NCBI GenBank assembly: GCA_024703915.1
Contig: CP087969.1
Span: forward strand, 2,604,001 to 2,668,000
Reading direction: 5' to 3'
From: Massilia sp. H-1
GTDB lineage: Bacteria; Pseudomonadota; Gammaproteobacteria; Burkholderiales; Burkholderiaceae_D
DNA length: 64,000 bases
Positions 54,438 to 64,000 of this stretch are shown piece after piece. The notes under the pieces are model-generated. The model did no database searches, was not told where the DNA came from, and saw only the letters and a program-made list of their open reading frames with translations. Every line of letters starts with the position of its first letter. The stretch's first letter is position 1. The position numbers and the translations under genes are program-made.

Positions 54438-55616
54438 TCAATCCCGCTCGACTGCCAATGCAACTCCCATGCCACCGCCGATGCACAGGCTGGCCAGACC
54501 ACGCTTGGCGTCACGGCGCACCATTTCGTGCAGCAGGGTGACCAGCACGCGCGCCGGATGCACCGATCGGGTGCCCCAGCGCAATTGCGCCGCCATTCAC
54601 ATTGATCTTGCTGGTGTCCCAGCCCATTTCCTTGTTGACCGCAATGGCTTGCGCGGCGAACGCTTCGTTGATTTCCATCAGGTCCACGTCTTCGTGGGTC
54701 CAGCCCGCCTTTTGAGGCACAGCTTGGTTGCCGAGACGGGGCCCATGCCCATGATGGTCGGATCCAGACCGGCCGACGAGTAAGCCTTGATGCGCGCCAG
54801 CGGCTTGAGGCCCAGGGCCTTGGCCTTGGAAGCCGACATCATGATCACGGCGGCGGCGCCATCGTTCAGGCCGGATGCATTGCCGATGGGTGACGCTGCC
54901 TTCCTTGTTGAAGGCCGGGCGCAGCGCCGCCAGCGATTCGAGCGTGCTGCCATGCTTCGGATACTCGTCGGTATCGAACACGACCGTGCCTTTTTGGACG
55001 GGATTTCCAGCGGGATGATTTCATCCTTGAACTTGCTTAGCCTTTTGCGCGGCCTCGGCCTTGAGCTGGGACTGCAGCGCAGATTCGTCCTGCGCCGCGC
55101 GACACGTCGAACTTCTTGGCGACGTTTTCAGCGGTGATGCCCATGTGGTACTGGTTGTAGACGTCCCACAGGCCGTCGACGATCATGGTGTCGGTCAGTT
55201 TGGTGTCGCCCATGCGGAAACCGTCGCGCGAACCGTTGAGCACGTGCGGCGAGGCGCTCATGTTTTCCTGGCCATGCCATGATGATGATGTCAGCGTCGC
55301 CGCACTTGATGGCCTGGGCCGCCAGGTGGGTGGCCTTGAGGCCGGAACCGCAGACTTTACCGACGGTAAATGCTTAAGCACCATGTCCGGCAGGCCAGCC
55401 TTGATGACGGCCTGGCGCGCAGGGCCCTGGCCGACGCCGGCAGGTGAGCACTTGCCCCATGATGACTTCGTTGATGCTGGCCGGGTCGAGACCGATTTGC
55501 GCCACCAGGTGCTTGATGACATGCGCGCCCAGTTCGGCGGCAGGGATTTTCATGAGCGTTCCGCCAAATTTTCCCACTGCGGTACGGCCTGCGGCCACGA
55601 TTACGACGTCTTCCAT
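54438..55616 (-). CDS. phaA: Acetyl-CoA acetyltransferase (beta-ketothiolase)
   Basis: About 392 residues. The acyl-accepting Cys lies in [20 protein letters not shown], the catalytic His in [20 protein letters not shown] and the second Cys in [17 protein letters not shown], the usual thiolase ending. It condenses two acetyl-CoA to acetoacetyl-CoA, the first step of polyhydroxybutyrate synthesis, with PhaB next. ATG 55616 ([19 protein letters not shown]). Breaks at 54515, 54715, 54893, 54998, 55036, 55095, 55275, 55374 and 55438. The phaC synthase is not in the window. Confidence 0.93.
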
Positions 55617-55944
55617 GTGATTCTCCGAGGTTAGGCAAAGTTCATCTGGCGCGAGGGCCAGAGGTTTCAAGTGTGCCGCCGAAGCCGTGAACGCGCTAAG
55701 GAGGCGGTTACAGAGTCTTCAGGGCCTACTTTAGCGGCCCGGTGCGGACCGGCGGTCGGCCGGTAGCGCGAAACTTGCAGGAAGCCATGGTCGGATTGCG
55801 ACTGGCCGGAGCGAACAAGTGCAAATGCTGCGGTTGAAAACATGGATTCCTCTATCGGATGATCAGCTTTGACACCTGTTCGGCGACAAAGTCCGCTATC
55901 TTAGTTTTCAGCCCGGCGCTCGGGTTTGAGCAATATCAATCTTA
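55617..55944. other. Intergenic region between metR and phaA
   Basis: About 330 bases holding the phaA promoter on the - strand. A 58-codon frame (55667-55842, starting MFSTAAFALVRSGQSQSDHG after GAGGAATCC) has a fair ribosome site but no family and no clear codon bias; I do not call it a gene. No repeat or riboswitch is evident. Confidence 0.4.
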
Positions 55945-56909
55945 TCAGCTTCTTCGAATGAAAGTCGGGCAGGGCTGGTCGATTTTTCTAGCCAGTAAGT
56001 TCATGTAAGCAACTTGATTCCATCCAGCGTGCGCGCACTGCTCGCGTATCACGCTGACGAAATCGGCGACGAAGGCTTTCGAGGCCAGCAGCCATGGCAC
56101 TGACACGAAGGCGTCGCTCCACAGGCCGTTGACCCCCGACCGGCTTGGCCAGCACATAGTCGTAATCGACGTAATTCTTGATGGCCCAGTTCGGCAATGC
56201 CGCCACCCCCCGCCGCTCGCCACCAGCTGCAGGATGGCCACGGTCAGCTCGGCCGTGCGGCGCTCGAAATGGATGTTACTTAGCGCCAGCACTTCGCGGA
56301 TCAGATCGATTCTTTCCTGCGGCACCGGATAGGTGATCAGGGTCTCGCCTTCGAAATCGGCGGCCTCCAGGCGGCGCAGCGTGCTCAGGCGGTGCTTCTG
56401 GGCCAGCACGACCAGGATTTCGAAGCGGAACAGGGGAAATACGGTGAAATCGGGCCCGCAGGCCGAGCCGATGACGAGATCGGCCTCGCCCGAGCGCAAC
56501 AGTTCGACCGGATCGCTGTGGAAACCGGAGACCAGGTCGATCTCGACTTCCGGCCAGCGCTGGCGGAATTCGTCCATGACCGGCATCAGCCAGTCGAAAC
56601 AGGTATGGCATTCGAGCGCAACCCGCAATTGCCCCTGGTCCCCCTGCGACAGGCGCGCCACGTCGCGCTCGGCCTGCTCGACCGCGGGCAGCACCGAGTC
56701 GGCCAGCGCCAGCAGGCGGGCGCCCGTGGCGGTGAAGGCGATCGGCATCGATTTGCGTTCAAACAGGGGGCCGCCGTAGCGGTCCTCCATCAGCTTGATC
56801 TGGTGAGACAGCGCGGACTGGGTCAGGTTCAGCAATTGTGCGGCCCGGACCAGGCTGCTTAGGCAGAGTGCAGTGCGCTCAGGGTACGGAGGTGTCGTAG
56901 CTCTAGCAT
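55945..56909 (-). CDS. metR: LysR-type regulator of methionine genes, MetR
   Basis: About 320 residues. N-terminal winged helix: LVRAAQLLNLTQSALSHQIK then LMEDRYGGPLFERK, with the start MLELRHLRTLSALHSA, restored past the CTGCTTAGGCAG at 56860. The effector domain has LRVALECHTCFDWLMPVMDE, closely like MetR proteins that bind homocysteine. It is divergent from metE with a MetR box between them, the classic arrangement, so it activates metE and regulates itself. Breaks at 56146, 56205, 56279 and 56860. ATG 56909. Confidence 0.92.
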
Positions 56910-56921
56910 GGTGGCTGTGTA

Positions 56922-56934
56922 TGAATTTTATTCA
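56922..56934. promoter_or_regulatory. MetR-binding box
   Basis: TGAATTTTATTCA matches TGAA-N5-TTCA exactly. It lies 12 bases before the metR start and 85 before metE, in the divergent promoter region, as in enteric bacteria. Confidence 0.7.
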
Positions 56935-57018
56935 CGCGATTCCGCAAAAGGTTTCGTTTTGATTATACGACGGTTTGCAGCAAACTTTACATATTGTTCA
57001 TTACATCCTTATTACACC

Positions 57019-59321
57019 ATGCAAACCGTTCATACCCATACTCTCGGCTTCCCCCTGTATCGGCGCCCGGCGCGAGTTGAAAATCGCTCTCGAAGCCTAC
57101 TGGCGCGGCGACACCACGGCCGAGGCGCTCGAAGCGACCGGGCGCGAATTGCGCGCCCGCCACTGGGCCCAGCAAGCCTTGTCCGGGCTCGACTACGTGA
57201 CGGTGGGCGACTTTGCCCTGTACGACCAGGTCGCCAACCACATTCAGCTGTTCGGCTGCGAACCGGCCCGCTTCGGCTTCGACGGCACCGAACCGGCCCT
57301 GACCCGCTACTTCGCCATGGCGCGCGGCGACCGCGAGCACGACGCGGCCTGCTGCGGCGGCCAGCACAGCGTGCACGCGCTCGACATGACCAAGTGGTTC
57401 GACACCAACTACCACTACCTGGTCCCGGAATTCGCGGCCGACACCGACTTCACCCTGTGCAGCCGGCCGCCTGCTGGCCGAAGTGGCCGAAGCCCAGGCG
57501 CTGGGCCATCCGGTCAAGGCGGCCCTGATCGGCCCCCTCACCTTCCTGTGGCTGGGCAAGGCGAAGGGCGCCATGTGGACCGGCTCGATCTGCTCGAGCG
57601 CCTGCTGCCTGCTACCTACTCGCAGCTGCTGATGGCCCTCAAGGAAGCGGGCGTGGAATGGGTCCAGGTGGACGAGCCGATTCTGGGGCTGGACCTGCCC
57701 CCGGCCTGGCGCAATGCCTTCGAGCCTTGCTACTGGCAGCTGAGCCAGGCTTGGCGCGCGCATCCTGCTCGCGACCTATTTCTCGCCGCTGGAAGAAAAC
57801 CTGAGCCTGGCCTGCCGCCTGCCGGTGGCCTAGCCTGCACGTGGACGGCATCCGCGCGCCCAGGAACTGGTCAATGTGTGCGACTGGCTGCCGGTGCCGA
57901 AAGTGCTGTCGATCGGGATCGTGGACGGGCGCAATATCTGGCGCACCGATCTCGATGCCGCCATCAGCGTGCTGCGCCCCCTGCTCGAACGGCGCAGCCA
58001 AGCCAGCTGTGGCTGGCGCCATCGTGCTCGCTGCTGCACGTGCCGTTCAGCCTGGCCGGGGAAACGGCGCTCGATGGGGAACTGGCGTCCTGGCTGGCCT
58101 TCGCCACTGAAAAGCTGGACGAACTGGCGACCTTGAAAGCCGCGCTGGACGGCACCGGCGCCGAAGCGGCGCTGGCCTACTCGCGCGACGCCATCGCCAG
58201 CCGCGCGCGCAGCACCCGCGTACACAGCGACCAGGTGGCGCGCGAACTGGCCGCGCTGGCACCGGACGCCGACCGCCGCCGCTCGCCGTTCGCCGTCCGC
58301 CAGGCGCTGCAGCGCGCGCGCCTGCGCCTGCCGTCATTCCCGACCACCACCATCGGCTCGTTCCCGCAGACGGCCACCATCCGCGCCGCGCGCCGGCTTC
58401 AGGAATGGCAGCGTGGCCGCCAGCGACTACGACGCCGCGATGCGGGCCGAGATCGCGTACGCCGTGCAGCGCCAGGAAGCGCTGGGCCTGGACGTGCTGG
58501 TGCACGGCGAAGCGGAGCGTAACGACATGGTCGAATATTTTGGCGAGCAGCTCGACGGCTTTGCCTTCACCCGCTTCGGCTGGGTGCAGTCGTACGGCTC
58601 GCGCTGCGTCAAGCCGCCCGTCATCTTTGGCGACGTGGCCCGTCCGCGCGCCATGACGGTGGGATGGACCAGGCATGCGCAAAGCCTGTCCGGCAAGCCG
58701 GTCAAGGGCATGCTGACCGGGCCGGTCACGATTTTGCAGTGGAGTTTTGTGCGCGACGACCAGCCGCGTTCGTGCACCGCGCTGCAGATCGCGCTGGCGA
58801 TGCGGGCCGAGGTGGCGGACCTGGAGCAGGCCGGGATCGGCATCATCCAGATCGACAGTAGCGCTGCTGCGCGAAGGCTTGCCGCTACGGCGCGCTGCTG
58901 GGACGAGTATCTGACGTGGGCCACGCGCGCATTCCGGGTGACGGCCGGGGTGGCGGGCGACGCGACCCAGATCCATACCCATATGTGCTACGCGGAGTTC
59001 AACGACATCCTGCCGCAAATCGCGGCACTGGACGCCGACGTGATCACGATCGAGACCAGCCGCTCGGACATGGAGCTGCTCGACGGGTTCGGCAAGTTCA
59101 GCTATCCGAACGAGATCGGGCCGGGGGTGTATGACATTCACTCGCCAAGGGTGCCGGGGGTGGACGAGATGGAGCGGCTGCTACGCAAGGCGGCGCAGGT
59201 GATCCCGGCGCAGCACTTGTGGGTCAATCCGGATTGCGGCCTGAAGACGCGCGGGTGGAAAGAGACCGAAGTGGCTTTAACAAATATGGTGGCAGCGGCG
59301 CACCGCATGCGGCTGCAATAG
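57019..59321 (+). CDS. metE: Cobalamin-independent methionine synthase
   Basis: About 765 residues, the normal length. N-terminal half: [41 protein letters not shown]-terminal catalytic half: [40 protein letters not shown] (zinc Glu), [20 protein letters not shown] (zinc His and Cys) and [20 protein letters not shown] (zinc Cys). All zinc ligands are present. It methylates homocysteine using methyltetrahydropteroyl-triglutamate. Breaks at 57060, 57470, 57580, 57612, 57760, 57827 (restores VAGLHVDGI), 57850, 58000, 58395 and 58862. Preceded by the MetR box and divergent metR. Confidence 0.94.
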
Positions 59322-59496
59322 CCGCCACCACATCGCCCCCTGCCTGCGCGAGGGCGACGGTTTTGCATGTAACAATCCTCGCTCATTGCCCCGCGGAACA
59401 TTCACCGCTTCCCTCCCCATTCCCCAATTTTCAAAGTAGAATGCACGAGTTCTGCGCCACTTTGGGCGACGTTAGCCCATATCTCACGACTCGTTT

Positions 59497-60309
59497 ATGC
59501 TCAAAAGCCCGTCTCAACTGCCCATCGAAATTAAGATTTCCACCGTCGTCGCGATCTCCACGATCCTGCATTCGGCCGACCCGCTGGCGATCGACGCAGC
59601 ACTCAAACAAATGACCGGCGGCGTCTCGGACTTCTTCGAGGACGAGTTTGCCGTGATCGACGTGACCGCGATCGCCGAAGCGGCGCCCGCGATCGAATGG
59701 CAGCAGATGGTCGACGTGCTCAAGAAATACCGCCTGAACGCGGTCGCCGTGCGCGGCGCCAGCGCCGCCATGGGCGACGCGGTGCGCGCCAGCCGGCCTG
59801 TCGCTTGACGACGGCGTATCCGGCATCAAGCCGCGCGAAGAAGCCGACGTGCCTGCGGCACCGGCACCGGCGCCGCAACTGGCCACCCCGTCCGCGCCGC
59901 CCGCCGCCGCGAACGCCGCGCCAGTCGCGGCGACCGCGGTCGTCACGCCCGGCACCATGATCATCGATACCCCGGTGCGCAGCTTAGCCAGCGCGTGTAT
60001 GCACGCGGCTGCGACCTGATCATCACCGCCACCGTCAACAACGGCGCCGAAGTCATCGCCGACGGCAGCATCCATGTTTACGCGGCCCTGAACGGGCGCG
60101 CTGGCTGGCGCCTCGGGCAATGCGGAAGCCCGCATTTTCGCCCAGTCGATGCAGCCGGAGCTGGTCTCGATCGCCGGTGTGTACCGCACCTTCGACGAAG
60201 GCTTCCCGCCGCAGATGGCACGCCAGCTTAAGCACAAATTCGCTTGGTGGGCGACCGAATCGATATACTATCGCTCAGTCCGGCTACCGCCCCCAATACC
60301 AGATCTTGA
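59497..60309 (+). CDS. minC: Septum site-determining protein MinC
   Basis: About 265 residues. N-terminal FtsZ-inhibiting domain: [40 protein letters not shown]. Ala/Pro-rich linker, then the C-terminal beta-helix domain with [40 protein letters not shown] and [14 protein letters not shown]. It blocks FtsZ polymerisation at cell poles with MinD. Breaks at 59800, 59984 (restores PVRAGQRVYARG), 60100 and 60227 (restores RQPAQIRLVG). It ends at TGA 60307-60309, 14 bases before minD. Confidence 0.93.
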
Positions 60310-60323
60310 TAAAGGACCCTCTA

Positions 60324-61144
60324 GTGGCACGAATTATTGTTGTGACGTCCGGCAAAGGCGGCGTCGGAAAAACGACCTCCAGCGCCAGCTTCTCCACCGG
60401 TCTGGCCATGCGCGGCCACAAGACCGCCGTTCTCGACTTCGACGTGGGCCTGCGTAACCTGGACCTGATCATGGGTTGCGAACGCCGTGTCGTGTATGAC
60501 CTCATCAACGTCATCAACGGCGAAGCGTCGCTGAACCAGGCGCTGATCAAGGACAAGCACTGCGACAACCTGTTCATCCTGCTTAGGCCTCGCAAACGCG
60601 CGACAAGGACGCCCTGTCGGAAGAAGGCGTCGAGCGCGTGCTGCACGACCTGATCAACATGGGTTTCGAATACATCATCTGCGATTCATTCTAGCCGGTA
60701 TCGAGCACGGCGCGCTGATGGCGCTCACCTTCGCCGACGAAGCGATCATCGTGACCAACCCGGAAGTGTCGTCGGTCCGCGATTCGGACCGCATCCTCGG
60801 CATCATCCAGGCCAAGTCGCGCCGCGCCCAGACCGGCGCCGAGCCGGTCAAGGAACACCTGCTCATTACCCGCTACTCGCCGAAACGCGTGGAAGCGGAC
60901 GAAATGCTGTCGCACCAGGACGTGCAGGAAATCCTGCGCATTCCCCTGATCGGCATCATCCCCGAATCCGAATCGGTGCTGCACGCATCGAACCAGGGCA
61001 ATCCCACGGATTCATTTCAAGGGTACCGACGTAGCCGAAGCCTATGAAGACGTGATCTCGCGCTTCCTGGGCCAGGAAGTGCCGCTGCGTTTCACCACCT
61101 ATGAAAAACCGGGCATCCTGCAGCGAATCTTTGGAGCGAAGTGA
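60324..61144 (+). CDS. minD: Septum site-determining ATPase MinD
   Basis: About 271 residues. Deviant Walker A ARIIVVTSGKGGVGKTTSSA, LDFDVGLRNLDLIMGCERRV, the FILPASQTRDKDALSEEGVE segment (restored at 60580), ICDSPAGIEHGALMALTFAD (restored at 60690), and the amphipathic membrane-targeting tail YEKPGILQRIFGAK. It cycles on the membrane and carries MinC. GTG 60324 follows AAAGGACCCTCTA, a good ribosome site. A third break is at 61013. The gene is essential for correct division-site placement, so the frame breaks are best read as sequence error. One base separates its stop from the minE ATG. Confidence 0.95.
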
Positions 61145-61145
61145 T

Positions 61146-61397
61146 ATGGCACTGCTCTCATTCCTGTTCCCCTCCAAGCCGAAAAGCGCGTCGGCGGCCA
61201 AGGAGCGCCTGCAGATCATCATCGCGCGAACGCAATCACCGCGGCGGGCCCGATTTTCTGCTTCTACCCTGCACCGTGAACTGATTGAAGTGATTTCGAA
61301 GTACACCAAGGTCAGCGCCGACGACATCAAGCTCTCGCTCGACCGTCAGGGCAACCTGGAAGTGCTCGAAGTGAACGTGGTGCTGCCGGACGCCTGA
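61146..61397 (+). CDS. minE: Cell division topological specificity factor MinE
   Basis: 83 residues. MALLSFLFPSKPKSASAAKE and RLQIIIAR give the membrane-binding and anti-MinCD helix; LHRELIEVISKYTKVSADDI and SLDRQGNLEVLEVNVVLPD the topological domain. Between them the normal ERNHRGGPDFLP sequence is scrambled (61228-61265) by two compensating indels: a lost base in GCGCGA-ACGC and a gain in CTGCTTCTACC. Final gene of minCDE. Confidence 0.92.
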   Translation: MALLSFLFPSKPKSASAAKERLQIIIARTQSPRRARFSASTLHRELIEVISKYTKVSADDIKLSLDRQGNLEVLEVNVVLPDA

Positions 61398-61420
61398 GCG
61401 CCCGCGGCCTCTCGTGGCCC

Positions 61421-61437
61421 GGCCGTCTAAGACGGCC
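61421..61437. terminator. Short palindrome between convergent genes
   Basis: GGCCGTC-TAA-GACGGCC, a perfect seven-base stem with a three-base loop, 24 bases after the minE stop. No T run. It overlaps the stop of the opposing gene. It may contribute to termination; evidence is weak. Confidence 0.35.
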
Positions 61438-61923
61438 GCACCACGATCAGTTCGCTTGCCACGCGGGCGCAGGCCTCGACGTGTTCATAGCCCAGCTTGC
61501 GAAACATCGTGAAGCCGATGGCGGCCGACGCCATCTGGTAGAACGATCGGCACGAAACGTGACGCCGACTTGGCCATCATCTTGAGGCCGACCCGCTTGA
61601 ACAGCTGCGTCAGCAGTTCGCGCGTCACCAGTTTTCCCACCATCACGCCCCCCACCCCCGACCGCGACCTTGTAGGCAATCAGTTTGTGATTCGGCTGCA
61701 TCTGGTCGATCTGGGCTTCAGGTCAGGCCGAACGCCTCGTTCACGTCGTCCACCAGCTTCTTGAACAGCGACAAATCGGAGACCACATCGACGCCGGGAA
61801 TCGGCACCGCCGACACCCCGGCCGAGATCACGGCCCGGCGCCGCACCATGCGCTTAAGCAGCGTTCACGGGTCGCTTCGATCTCTTTCGGGTTATCCGGA
61901 ATAACAGTCCAGTCGGTCGGCAT
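61427..61923 (-). CDS. Uncharacterised protein with glycine-rich amphipathic helices (EcsC/DUF697-like)
   Basis: About 163 residues: MPTDWTVIPDNPKEIEATRE, RAVISAGVSAVPIPGVDVVS, DLSLFKKLVDDVNEAFGLT, VGVGGVMVGKLVTRELLTQL, MFRKLGYEHVEACARVASEL. The A-x-x-P-I-P-G-V-D segment and repeated Gly-rich hydrophobic helices resemble EcsC or the DUF697 C-terminal region of GTPase-like proteins. It probably associates with the membrane. Function unknown. Breaks near 61545, 61655, 61720 and 61853. Convergent with minE. Confidence 0.65.
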
Positions 61924-62168
61924 AGGATTCCTCAGCTTAAAAATTTATTTCCCCAAAGACGCAAAATGGGCATTGAATTCGGTGTTTTTAAAGTGTAACG
62001 TGTAACTAAACCGTGGGTATGCACAGAACATATTTTGTTGCCGAATGTAAATAAGTGTGTTTTTTAGCGTGTTACTTTGTAAAAGTCTGTTATATTCTGA
62101 GTAACTAATGAGTCTTCAAGGTAGGATTCCGCCTACAAAAACAAACTTCACGTTCGCGACCGCCTATT
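61924..62168. other. Intergenic promoter region upstream of the response regulator
   Basis: About 245 A/T-rich bases. GTGTAAC occurs twice head to tail at 61993-62006; GTTAC at 62071 and GTAAC at 62101 form a wider inverted pair. These may be binding sites of the regulator encoded next. No gene. Confidence 0.4.
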
Positions 62169-62858
62169 ATGAGAATTGCAGTCTTAGACAACGACCGCAG
62201 CCAGGCCGACCTTATTTGCCAGGTGCTAACCTCGGCGGGACACGTGTGCCAATCCTTCGATAACGGCAAAGACATGCTTGCGCAGTTGCGCAAAGACAGC
62301 GTCGACATGCTGATACTCGACTGGCAAGTCGCCGACCTCAACGGCGCCGAAGTTGTCCGCCGTGCAAAGGAGAAATTAACCTCCGGAACGCCGATCATGT
62401 TCCTCACCAACAGCTCTGCCGAAGACGATATCGTCAGCAGCATTTCCGCTGGTGCAGACGATTATATGATCAAGCCGCTTCGGCGCGGCGAACTGGTGGC
62501 CAGGGTGCAAGCTTTGCTGCGCCGCGCCTACCCGACCCAGAATGGCGCCGAGCAACTCGTCTTCGGTCCCTACATCTTCGAAACCCGTCCCGGCCGCCTG
62601 CTGATGGATGGCGTGGTCATCGAAGTCACCCACAAAGAATTTTACCTGGCGCTGTTGTTTTTCAGGAATATCGGACGTCCGCTGTCGTGCGCCTACATTC
62701 ATGAAGCGGTCTGGATCCGCGAAACCGCCGTGCCCTCGCGCACCATGGACACCCATGTGTCACGCGTGCGCAACAAATTGCAGTTGCGCCCAGAGAATGG
62801 TTTCCGGCTGGTACCCGTCTACAGTTACGGCTACCGCCTGGAAAAACTCGGCGCCTGA
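62169..62858 (+). CDS. OmpR/PhoB-type response regulator
   Basis: An intact 229-residue protein. Receiver: MRIAVLDNDRSQADLICQVL (acidic pocket Asp-Asn-Asp), phosphoacceptor in MLILDWQVADLNGAEVV, Thr/Ser switch in MFLTNSSAEDD, and Lys in DDYMIKPLRRGELVARVQAL. Winged helix: VIEVTHKEFYLALLFFRN, AVWIRETAVPSRTMDTHVSR VRNKL and the end VPVYSYGYRLEKL. The first acidic residues are D-N-D rather than D-D. No histidine kinase gene is adjacent in the window, so the partner is unknown. Frame intact. Confidence 0.92.
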   Translation: MRIAVLDNDRSQADLICQVLTSAGHVCQSFDNGKDMLAQLRKDSVDMLILDWQVADLNGAEVVRRAKEKLTSGTPIMFLTNSSAEDDIVSSISAGADDYMIKPLRRGELVARVQALLRRAYPTQNGAEQLVFGPYIFETRPGRLLMDGVVIEVTHKEFYLALLFFRNIGRPLSCAYIHEAVWIRETAVPSRTMDTHVSRVRNKLQLRPENGFRLVPVYSYGYRLEKLGA

Positions 62859-62950
62859 GAATTTCTCCACTGCACGGATTCTTCCCCGATCACTGAAGGG
62901 CTTGCGCCAGCACGGTATAATGACGGCACTCGTCCGTACACTGTATAGAT

Positions 62951-64000
62951 ATGCAACTGCTCGCCGTCGGCCTCAATCACACCACTGCACCGGTCTCGCT
63001 ACGCAGAGCAGCTGGCGTTTGGTCCTGAGCAGCTCGGCCAGGCGGTGCGGGCCGCGCAAGGCTGGTTCATGCTAAGCATCGATCCGCGCGGCACCGACGA
63101 GGCCGCCATTCTGTCGACCTGCAACCGTACCGAAATGTACGCCGCCAGCGACATCGAAAACCCGCTCGACGCCAGTGCCCATTTCCTGGCCGATTATCAC
63201 AAGCTCAACTACGGCGAACTGCGTCCGCACCTGTACATGCTGCCACAAGGCGAAGCGGTGCGCCATGCGTTCCGGGTCGCCTCCGGCCTCGATTCCATGG
63301 TCATGGGCGAAACCCAGATCCTGGGCCAGATGAAAGACGCCGTGCGCGTGGCCGAAGAAGCGGGCGGCATGGGCACTTATCTGCACCAGCTGTTCCAGCG
63401 CAGCTTCTCGGTTGCCAAGGAAGTGCGCAGCACCACCGAAATCGGCGCCCACAGCGTCTCGATGGCGGCGGCCGCGGTGCGCCTGTCGCAGCGCATTTTC
63501 GACAAGATCGCCGAGCAGCACGTGCTGTTCATCGGCGCTAAGCAGAAATGATCGAGCTGTGCGCCACCCACTTTGCCGCGCAAAATCCCAAGTCGATCAC
63601 CATCGCCAACCGCACCATGGAGCGCGGCGAGGCCCTGGCCCACCGCTTCAACGGCAAGGCGATCCGCCTGGCCGCGCTGCCCGAGCAGCTGCAGCAGTTC
63701 GACATCGTCATCTCGTGCACCGCGTCCTCGCTGCCCCTGATCGGCCTGGGCCTGGTCGAGCGCGCGATCAAGGCGCGCCGCCACAAGCCGATGTTCATGG
63801 TCGACCTGGCCGTGCCGCGCGATATCGAGACCGAAGTCGGCCGCCTCGACGACGTCTTCCTGTACACCGTGGACGATCTTGGCCAGGTGGTGCAAACCGG
63901 CCTCGAACACCGCCAGGCCGCCGTGGCCCAGGCCGAAGCCATTATTGAAACGCGCGTGCAATCCTTCATGCACTGGATCGACGACCGCGCCATGGTCCCC
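62951..64000 (+). CDS. hemA: Glutamyl-tRNA reductase (3' partial)
   Basis: About 350 N-terminal residues; the gene runs past the window. [40 protein letters not shown] with the nucleophilic Cys, [40 protein letters not shown] (NADPH site; restored at 63536) and [20 protein letters not shown]. It reduces glutamyl-tRNA to glutamate semialdehyde, the first step of haem synthesis. Breaks near 63000, 63071 and 63536. The last two have CTAAGC where GCCGGC or similar is expected. About 90 bases after the regulator. Confidence 0.94.

Noticed and set aside
55667..55842. A 58-codon - strand frame upstream of phaA
   Set aside because: It has a fair ribosome site but no family or conservation evidence; left as part of the leader region.

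Overview
The window is high-GC betaproteobacterial chromosome, most like Oxalobacteraceae of the Massilia/Janthinobacterium type (inference from an XrtA/PEP-CTERM exopolysaccharide locus, a phaB-phaA pair, metR-metE and minCDE). Reading frames are broken in most genes, including ones that should be essential (minD, hemA). About fifty of these breaks sit where restoring GCCGGC repairs the protein and the sequence instead reads GC[C/T]TA[A/G]GC or a close variant. I therefore treat most broken genes as intact genes seen through a systematic sequence error, and give spans for the repaired gene.

Layout. 1-24945: exopolysaccharide (EPS) and XrtA-associated locus. It runs as + strand glycosyltransferases, a polysaccharide deacetylase, a flippase, an ATP-grasp protein, a DegT-like aminotransferase and an alpha/alpha-barrel protein (1-9118); - strand PLP-dependent decarboxylase and acyl-CoA ligase (9115-11936); + strand aminotransferase, acetyltransferase, acyl carrier protein and two alpha/beta hydrolases (12026-16142); then - strand beta-helix protein, PrsR, PrsK, the TIGR03013-type sugar transferase, a UDP-sugar 4-epimerase and a UDP-sugar dehydrogenase (16130-24945). 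25531-31022: a small helix-hairpin-helix protein, a secreted unknown, a low-GC AbiE toxin-antitoxin pair beside tRNA-Arg(CCG), and a dihaem cytochrome c. 31143-37512: two large secreted paralogues, a putative O-glycosylation ligase of the XrtA system and a 33-residue membrane peptide. 37632-46045: M13 peptidase, TonB-dependent receptor, acyltransferase, S41 peptidase and a FabH-like synthase. 46052-56909: 2,4-dienoyl-CoA reductase, small unknowns, prolyl iminopeptidase, an amino acid deaminase/acetyltransferase/ATPase stack, phaB-phaA and metR. 57019-64000: metE, minCDE, an uncharacterised protein, an OmpR-type regulator and the start of hemA.

How it fits together. UDP-N-acetylhexosamine is oxidised and epimerised (23651-24945, 22568-23602), the TIGR03013-type enzyme loads the first sugar on undecaprenyl phosphate, the GT4 enzymes extend it, the MOP-type flippase exports it, and the deacetylase and acetyl/acyltransferases modify it. 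PrsK/PrsR, a sigma-54-type two-component system, likely controls this locus and PEP-CTERM protein genes. The decarboxylase, ligase, carrier protein and hydrolases are conserved XrtA companions whose chemistry is not established. No exosortase gene is seen, so it presumably lies upstream of the window.
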